Under the pieces are notes generated by a model. The model was not told the DNA's origin. It saw nothing but the letters and a program-made list of their open reading frames with translations, and did not search any database. A stretch of 13,109 nucleotides of DNA from Gammaproteobacteria bacterium UBA4475 (GTDB taxonomy: Bacteria > Pseudomonadota > Gammaproteobacteria > Pseudomonadales > Azotimanducaceae). Both the position numbers and the translations under genes were made by a program. Of the stretch, positions 8,087 through 13,109 are shown in pieces; position 1 is the first letter of the stretch, and the number at the start of each line of letters is the position of its first letter. The DNA is taken from contig DGOD01000033.1 of the NCBI GenBank assembly GCA_002389265.1, positions 1 to 13,109 on the forward strand, in the 5' to 3' direction.

Positions 8087-9241
8087 ACCAGTAGAGCGGT
8101 ACTTGCACTTGAGAACGGCGTTTTGTTCGAGGGTGTAGCTATTGGTATAGACGGTCAATCTGTCGGCGAAGTGGTTTTTAACACGTCCATGACGGGTTAC
8201 CAGGAAATCCTGACCGACCCCTCCTATGCCCGCCAGATCATCACCTTGACTCATCCGCATATCGGTAACACAGGTGTGAATGACGAGGATGAAGAATCCG
8301 ACAATACCTGGGCGGCAGGATTAGTGATTCGCGACCTGCCCTTGGCCGTCAGCAACTGGCGCCAGCAAGGCTCTCTGCAAGACTATCTGGTGCAGCGCAA
8401 GGTGGTAGCCATTGCCGGCATCGACACTCGTATGCTGACTCGTATCCTCCGTGAAGAAGGCTCTTTGAAGGGTTGTATTATCGCGGGGCCAAACCTCTCG
8501 GAAGCTGACATCGCGGGTGCCGTTGCAGCGGCCCGGGCATTTGGCGGTCTGGCAGGGCTGGATCTGGCACAAGTCGTGACAACCTCATCGACCTATGCCT
8601 GGCAGCAGGGTAGTTGGTCGCTTGATAGCGGTTATCCGACGTTGACAGATTTTAAATACAAAATTGTTGCTTATGACTTTGGTGTTAAACGTAACATCCT
8701 GAGAATGCTGGCTGACCGAGGTTGTGAGTTGATCGTGGTACCGGCGAAGACATCTGCGGCTGACGTTTTGGCGATGCAGCCAGATGGCATCTTTCTGTCC
8801 AACGGTCCGGGAGACCCTGAACCTTGTGACTATGCCATCGCCGCGATCCAGACCTTGCTTGAGTCGGGGATTCCCATATTTGGTATTTGCCTTGGATTGC
8901 AATTGCTCGGCATTGCCGCAGGCATGAAAACCATCAAGATGAATCACGGTCATCACGGCGCTAACCACCCGGTGGAAGACCTGGAGAGTGGCGTGGTCCT
9001 CATCTCGAGCCAAAATCACGGATTTTGTATCGATGATACGACCCTGCCGAAAAATGTCAGGGTCAGTCATAGGTCGTTATTTGATAATTCGCTGCAGGGA
9101 ATCGAACTCATTGATCGTCCCGCGTTCGGATTCCAGGGGCATCCTGAAGCAAGCCCGGGTCCTCACGATGCGGCTCCTTTGTTTGACCATTTCATTAAAC
9201 TGATCGAACACTATACGGCAACCAAGAAATCTCATGCCTAA
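8084..9241 (+). CDS. carA: carbamoyl-phosphate synthetase small (glutaminase) subunit
   Basis: CarA hydrolyses glutamine and channels ammonia to CarB for carbamoyl phosphate, shared by arginine and pyrimidine synthesis. The protein is 385 aa (E. coli 382). The N-terminal CPSase domain shows [20 protein letters not shown] (28-47) and IDTRMLTR. The class I glutamine amidotransferase domain shows [13 protein letters not shown] (238-250), the nucleophile elbow GICLGLQ with Cys269, QNHGF (310-314), and [10 protein letters not shown] with His353 and Glu355. These are the same numbers as the E. coli catalytic triad. It starts at TTG 8084 behind a strong GGAGG. It is preceded by a terminator-like attenuator and overlaps carB by 8 nt, so the two subunits are probably translationally coupled. 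The gene is intact. Confidence 0.98.
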   Translation: MTSRAVLALENGVLFEGVAIGIDGQSVGEVVFNTSMTGYQEILTDPSYARQIITLTHPHIGNTGVNDEDEESDNTWAAGLVIRDLPLAVSNWRQQGSLQDYLVQRKVVAIAGIDTRMLTRILREEGSLKGCIIAGPNLSEADIAGAVAAARAFGGLAGLDLAQVVTTSSTYAWQQGSWSLDSGYPTLTDFKYKIVAYDFGVKRNILRMLADRGCELIVVPAKTSAADVLAMQPDGIFLSNGPGDPEPCDYAIAAIQTLLESGIPIFGICLGLQLLGIAAGMKTIKMNHGHHGANHPVEDLESGVVLISSQNHGFCIDDTTLPKNVRVSHRSLFDNSLQGIELIDRPAFGFQGHPEASPGPHDAAPLFDHFIKLIEHYTATKKSHA

Positions 9242-12200
9242 AAGAACCGACATAAATAGCATTCTGATCATTGGCGCTGGGCCGATCATCATTGGCCAGG
9301 CCTGTGAGTTTGATTACTCCGGTGCGCAAGCCTGTAAAGCCCTTCGCGAGGAAGGCTACCGAGTGATTCTGGTGAACTCGAACCCAGCGACGATCATGAC
9401 TGATCCCGCCATGGCAGACTCGACCTACATTGAGCCCATCACGTGGGAAGTGTTGGCGAATATTATCGAAATAGAGCGACCGGACGCGCTGCTGCCGACC
9501 ATGGGTGGCCAAACGGCGTTGAACTGTGCGCTGGATCTTGCCCGAGAAGGTGTACTTGAGCGCTTCAATGTGGAAATGATCGGCGCGAGTCGTGATGCGA
9601 TCGACATGGCTGAAGATCGTCAGAAGTTTGATGTGGCAATGAAATCCATTGGCCTGGCGACCCCGATATCGGCCTTCGCCCACTCTCTGGAAGAGGCCAA
9701 ACAAGTTCAGGTGAGACTTGGCTATCCCTGTGTGATCAGACCCTCCTTCACCATGGGTGGCTCTGGCGGTGGCATCGCTTATAACCAGGACGACTTTATC
9801 GAAATCTGTACCCGCGGTCTGGATCTGTCGCCGACCAATGAACTACTGATCGACGAGTCGCTGCTGGGCTGGAAAGAATATGAGATGGAGGTGGTGCGCG
9901 ACAAGAATGACAACTGCATCATCGTCTGCACCATTGAAAACTTTGACCCTATGGGCATTCATACCGGCGACTCCATTACCGTAGCGCCAGCTCAGACCCT
10001 GACAGATAAGGAATACCAGATTATGCGTAACGCCGCTATCGCGGTATTGCGGGTTATTGGTGTTGAAACAGGCGGCTCGAACGTGCAGTTCGGCATCGAT
10101 CCCGCGACGGGGCGAATGGTCATTATTGAGATGAATCCACGGGTCTCTCGATCTTCGGCACTGGCCTCCAAAGCCACGGGCTTCCCTATCGCCAGAGTAG
10201 CGGCGAAGCTCGCCATCGGCTATACCCTGGATGAGCTCTCGAATGAGATTACCGGTGGAGCGACACCGATTTCCTTTGAGCCCTCCTTAGATTACGTCGT
10301 AACCAAGATTCCGCGCTTCACCTTTGAAAAATTCCCGCAAGCGGAAAATTTTCTGACGACCCAAATGAAGTCTGTGGGCGAAGTGATGGCGATTGGCCGG
10401 ACCTTTCAGGAATCGCTGCAGAAAGCTCTGCGTGGTCTCGAAGTGGACATTAACGGCTTGTCGCCCATCATGGATGATTCATCAAGAGACTGGAAAACGC
10501 GAATCCGGCGAGAACTGCAAGTAGCCGGTGCCGAGCGTATTCGTTATCTGGCGGATGCGATCCGGCTAGGTTTTGACATGGAAGAGATCCATGAGCTGAC
10601 ACGTATCGACCCTTGGTTTCTAATCCAGATTGAAGACCTGATTCAACGTGAACAGAAACTGCAAGGCGTGGCTCTGGCAGCGATTGACCGGGGTTGGATG
10701 TTTGATCTGAAGCAGCGCGGTTTTGCGGACGCTCGACTGGCCGAGTTGCTCAGTGTCGAAGAAAACAGTTTTCGCGAGCATCGGTTGGCATTAGGTGTAA
10801 AGCCCGTGTATCGGCGAGTGGATACTTGCGCAGCCGAATTCGCGTCCGCTACCGCTTATATGTATTCAACCTACGAGTCGGAGTGTGAAGCGCGGCCGAC
10901 GAATCGAGATAAGATCATGGTGCTGGGTGGCGGCCCGAATCGCATCGGCCAGGGTATCGAATTTGACTACTGCTGTGTCCACGCGGTGCTCGCCATGAGC
11001 GAAGATGGCTACGAAACTATTATGGTCAACTGTAATCCGGAAACCGTCTCGACAGATTTCGACACAGCAGACCGGTTGTACTTCGAGCCACTGACCCTCG
11101 AGGACGTATTGGCGATCGTCGACGTTGAAAAACCGAAAGGGGTGATTGTGCAATTTGGTGGTCAAACACCGTTGAAACTCGCCGAGGCGTTAATGAAGGC
11201 CGGCGTGCCGATCATTGGCACTAGCCCTGACGCTATCGACATGGCTGAGGACCGAGAACGATTTCAGCATATGATCGCCAAACTGGGTCTCCGGCAGCCA
11301 CCCAATAAGACCGTCAAGACCTTGGAAGAAGGCCTGCATGCGGCGCGCAACATCGGCTTTCCGCTGGTCGTACGCCCATCTTATGTGTTGGGCGGTCGAG
11401 CCATGGAAATCGTTTACGACGAAGAAGAACTCACCCGCTATTTGCGTGAAGCAGTGCAGTTGTCCGATCGTTCGCCGGTCTTGTTGGATCGATTTCTCGA
11501 CCAGGCCATCGAAATTGACGTCGATGCAGTGTCTGATGGTAAGCAGGTAGTCATTGGCGCTGTCATGCAACATATCGAACAAGCTGGTGTGCACTCTGGT
11601 GACTCGGCGTGTTCTTTGCCACCTTACAGTCTGAGCGATGAGGCCCTTGATGAGATGCGCAAGCAGGTCGTGGAGATGGCGCTTGAGCTTGGTGTTATAG
11701 GCCTGATGAATGTCCAGTTCGCCATTCAAAATGGCGATATTTATATTCTTGAAGTGAATCCACGAGCCTCGCGAACGGTGCCTTTCGTTTCGAAATGCAT
11801 CGGTGTTTCCTTGGCCAAAGTGGCGGCTCGCTGTATGGCTGGTACTAGCCTTGAAGCACAGGGTTTTACCAAAGAGATCGTGCCGAATTATTTCAGCGTC
11901 AAAGAAGCGGTATTCCCATTCGGTAAATTCCCGGGGGTAGACCCGATCCTCGGCCCAGAAATGAAGTCGACCGGTGAGGTCATGGGCGTCGCGGAGACCT
12001 TTGGTGAGGCATACCGCAAAGCTCAGCTGGCAGCGGGTGACCTTATTCCTGCGGCAGGGCGAGCCTTCCTGAGTGTTCGGGATACGGATAAACCCGAGTT
12101 AGTGCAGGTGGCGACTGATTTGCTTGCCATCGGCTTTACGCTCGTGGCAACTCGGGGTACAGCGCTGGTTTTGCGCGAGGCCGGTGTGCATGTGGATATC

Positions 12201-12455
12201 GTTAACAAGGTTCAAGAAGGTCGGCCCCACGTGGTCGACATGCTTAAGAACAATGAGGTGAATTTCATCGTTAATACCACGGAAGGCAAACAGGCGATTG
12301 CCGACTCCTATGCTATCCGTCGTACAGCACTACAGCACAAGGTTTATAATGCGACGACGATGGCGGGCGCCAGGGCCTGCATTGACGCGGTCCGCCACGG
12401 TAGTCATCTCTCGGTGCATCGCCTTCAGGACTTGCATAAACGCTTGCTAGGGTAA
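9234..12455 (+). CDS. carB: carbamoyl-phosphate synthetase large subunit
   Basis: CarB uses two ATP, bicarbonate and CarA-derived ammonia to make carbamoyl phosphate. The protein is 1073 aa (E. coli 1072). The expected internal duplication is visible: [20 protein letters not shown] near the N-terminus corresponds to [20 protein letters not shown] after residue about 560, each leading into an ATP-grasp half ([10 protein letters not shown] in the first; [13 protein letters not shown] in the second; metal-binding IEMNPR and LEVNPR). The C-terminal MGS-like allosteric domain (about the last 135 residues) keeps THGT-like [16 protein letters not shown] and NTTEGK, so effector control resembling the E. 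coli UMP/ornithine type is likely. ATG 9234 lies inside the end of carA (8-nt overlap) with little ribosome-binding site, consistent with coupling. No gene intervenes between carA and carB. Confidence 0.98.
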   Translation: MPKRTDINSILIIGAGPIIIGQACEFDYSGAQACKALREEGYRVILVNSNPATIMTDPAMADSTYIEPITWEVLANIIEIERPDALLPTMGGQTALNCALDLAREGVLERFNVEMIGASRDAIDMAEDRQKFDVAMKSIGLATPISAFAHSLEEAKQVQVRLGYPCVIRPSFTMGGSGGGIAYNQDDFIEICTRGLDLSPTNELLIDESLLGWKEYEMEVVRDKNDNCIIVCTIENFDPMGIHTGDSITVAPAQTLTDKEYQIMRNAAIAVLRVIGVETGGSNVQFGIDPATGRMVIIEMNPRVSRSSALASKATGFPIARVAAKLAIGYTLDELSNEITGGATPISFEPSLDYVVTKIPRFTFEKFPQAENFLTTQMKSVGEVMAIGRTFQESLQKALRGLEVDINGLSPIMDDSSRDWKTRIRRELQVAGAERIRYLADAIRLGFDMEEIHELTRIDPWFLIQIEDLIQREQKLQGVALAAIDRGWMFDLKQRGFADARLAELLSVEENSFREHRLALGVKPVYRRVDTCAAEFASATAYMYSTYESECEARPTNRDKIMVLGGGPNRIGQGIEFDYCCVHAVLAMSEDGYETIMVNCNPETVSTDFDTADRLYFEPLTLEDVLAIVDVEKPKGVIVQFGGQTPLKLAEALMKAGVPIIGTSPDAIDMAEDRERFQHMIAKLGLRQPPNKTVKTLEEGLHAARNIGFPLVVRPSYVLGGRAMEIVYDEEELTRYLREAVQLSDRSPVLLDRFLDQAIEIDVDAVSDGKQVVIGAVMQHIEQAGVHSGDSACSLPPYSLSDEALDEMRKQVVEMALELGVIGLMNVQFAIQNGDIYILEVNPRASRTVPFVSKCIGVSLAKVAARCMAGTSLEAQGFTKEIVPNYFSVKEAVFPFGKFPGVDPILGPEMKSTGEVMGVAETFGEAYRKAQLAAGDLIPAAGRAFLSVRDTDKPELVQVATDLLAIGFTLVATRGTALVLREAGVHVDIVNKVQEGRPHVVDMLKNNEVNFIVNTTEGKQAIADSYAIRRTALQHKVYNATTMAGARACIDAVRHGSHLSVHRLQDLHKRLLG

Positions 12456-12475
12456 TATTGAATTATCAGTCAGCG

Positions 12476-12496
12476 CGGCGGGCTAAAGACCCGCCG
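12476..12496 (+). terminator. GC-rich hairpin after carB, possible weak terminator
   Basis: CGGCGGG (12476-12482) pairs perfectly with CCCGCCG (12490-12496) around a 7-nt loop, 20 nt after the carB stop. It is followed by GCAATTATATTT rather than an uninterrupted T-run. It could be a leaky terminator or an mRNA 3'-end stabiliser. Confidence 0.5.
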
Positions 12497-12539
12497 GCAA
12501 TTATATTTGTGGTCCCCACTAGACATTCTGGCCGAACTT

Positions 12540-12568
12540 TTCAACACTAGGCAGTGTCTTTATATAAT
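12540..12568 (+). promoter_or_regulatory. candidate greA promoter
   Basis: A perfect -10 hexamer TATAAT (12563-12568) lies 26 nt upstream of greA. The -35 is weak (TTCAAC at 12540-12545, 17-bp spacer). The spacer holds a small inverted repeat, ACACT-aggc-AGTGT (12544-12557). A start near 12575 would give a leader of about 20 nt. This supports greA having its own transcript in addition to carAB read-through. Confidence 0.5.
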
Positions 12569-12594
12569 CTCTAGAACACTACCGGACAGAATCT

Positions 12595-13071
12595 ATGGAC
12601 AAGGTTCCAATGACAGCTGCGGGCGAGAAGACGCTGCGAGTTGAGGTGGATCGCCTCAAACAAATCGAGCGCCCCAGAATTATCAAAGAAATTGCCACTG
12701 CCAGGGCCCAAGGTGATCTTCGTGAAAACGCCGAATATCAGTATGCCAAAGAGGAGCAAGGCTTTATTGAGGGTCGAATCGCAGATATTGAGGGTAAGCT
12801 GAACCATGCGCATGTCATTGATGTCACGCTGATCGAGCACACGGGCCGAGTCATCTTTGGTGCCACGGTTCACCTAGTGAATCTCGATACTGACGAAGAA
12901 ATCAGCTATCAGATTGTGGGTGACGACGAAGCTGATTTGAAGATTTCCAAGATCTCAGTCTATTCACCGATTGCCCGGGCCTTAGTTGGTAAACAAGTCG
13001 GTGATGTGGCGCTGGTGCATGCGCCCAATGGTACGATTGAATACGAAATTTGCCTGGTCGAGCATCTTTAG
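12595..13071 (+). CDS. greA: transcription elongation factor GreA
   Basis: GreA enters the secondary channel of RNA polymerase and stimulates cleavage of backtracked transcripts. The protein is 158 aa, the same length as E. coli GreA. The N-terminal coiled coil spans about 8-75, with the tip motif GDLRENAEY (40-48) carrying the catalytic acidic pair Asp41 and Glu44. The C-terminal FKBP-like domain shows GRVIFGATVHLVNLDTDEE, YQIVGDDEAD and ISVYSPIARALVGK. The start at ATG 12595 (MDKVPMT) aligns with the family N-terminus; the ribosome-binding site is weak (GGACAG). It follows carB, as is usual in Pseudomonas/Xanthomonas-like genomes. The stop lies 38 bases before the window end. Confidence 0.98.
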   Translation: MDKVPMTAAGEKTLRVEVDRLKQIERPRIIKEIATARAQGDLRENAEYQYAKEEQGFIEGRIADIEGKLNHAHVIDVTLIEHTGRVIFGATVHLVNLDTDEEISYQIVGDDEADLKISKISVYSPIARALVGKQVGDVALVHAPNGTIEYEICLVEHL

Positions 13072-13076
13072 TCGCA

Positions 13077-13098
13077 CATTTACTGTAAAGCGTAAATG
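13077..13098. other. inverted repeat downstream of greA
   Basis: CATTTAC (13077-13083) is a perfect inverted repeat of GTAAATG (13092-13098) with an 8-nt loop, 6 nt after the greA stop. A nested palindrome TTTAC-T-GTAAA (13079-13089) overlaps it. There is no T-run, so it is not a standard terminator. The window ends 11 bases later, so context is missing. Confidence 0.4.
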
Positions 13099-13109
13099 GC
13101 TATTGATCG

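Noticed and set aside
8070..8087. Five-codon frame MEADS whose TGA overlaps the carA TTG start
   Set aside because: Its ATG lies directly on the carA ribosome-binding site and it has no such site of its own. A frame this short is expected by chance.

Overview
The window is a conserved housekeeping block of a gammaproteobacterium. The gene order is recN (minus strand), then hrcA-grpE-dnaK-dnaJ-dapB-carA-carB-greA (plus strand). Every protein is full length and close to its E. coli counterpart in size (where E. coli has one) and in motifs. The same order is familiar from Pseudomonas- and Xanthomonas-type genomes. HrcA together with sigma-32-type promoters points to gammaproteobacterial lineages that keep HrcA (Xanthomonas/Xylella-like or related free-living groups). 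The sequence alone does not fix a genus. I see no insertion sequence, phage gene, CRISPR array, tRNA, rRNA or sign of recent transfer.

Layout. Positions 15-1709 carry recN (DNA repair), divergent from the rest. Positions 1876-7068 carry the heat-shock block: the HrcA repressor, then the DnaK chaperone machine (GrpE nucleotide-exchange factor, DnaK Hsp70, DnaJ Hsp40). A near-perfect sigma-32 promoter precedes grpE and a weaker one precedes dnaK. dapB (lysine/peptidoglycan precursor synthesis) follows dnaJ by 40 bp with no terminator, so it probably shares the heat-shock transcript. A strong intrinsic terminator then sits only 41 bp before carA. carA and carB overlap by 8 bp and encode the two subunits of carbamoyl-phosphate synthetase (arginine and pyrimidine synthesis). 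greA (transcript-cleavage factor) follows with its own -10 box and ends just inside the window.

No new protein system is present. The second-look items lie between the genes: (1) the terminator before carA, with a 15-codon reading frame running through it and two 10-bp palindromes in the putative promoter, which looks like an attenuator for carAB; (2) three consecutive hairpins between dnaK and dnaJ, with an alternative pairing that excludes one of them; (3) an HrcA gene with no recognisable CIRCE operator in the window; (4) a DnaJ J-domain in which the usual helix III tyrosine is alanine. No stretch longer than about 205 bp lacks a gene, and all intergenic stretches are described below.
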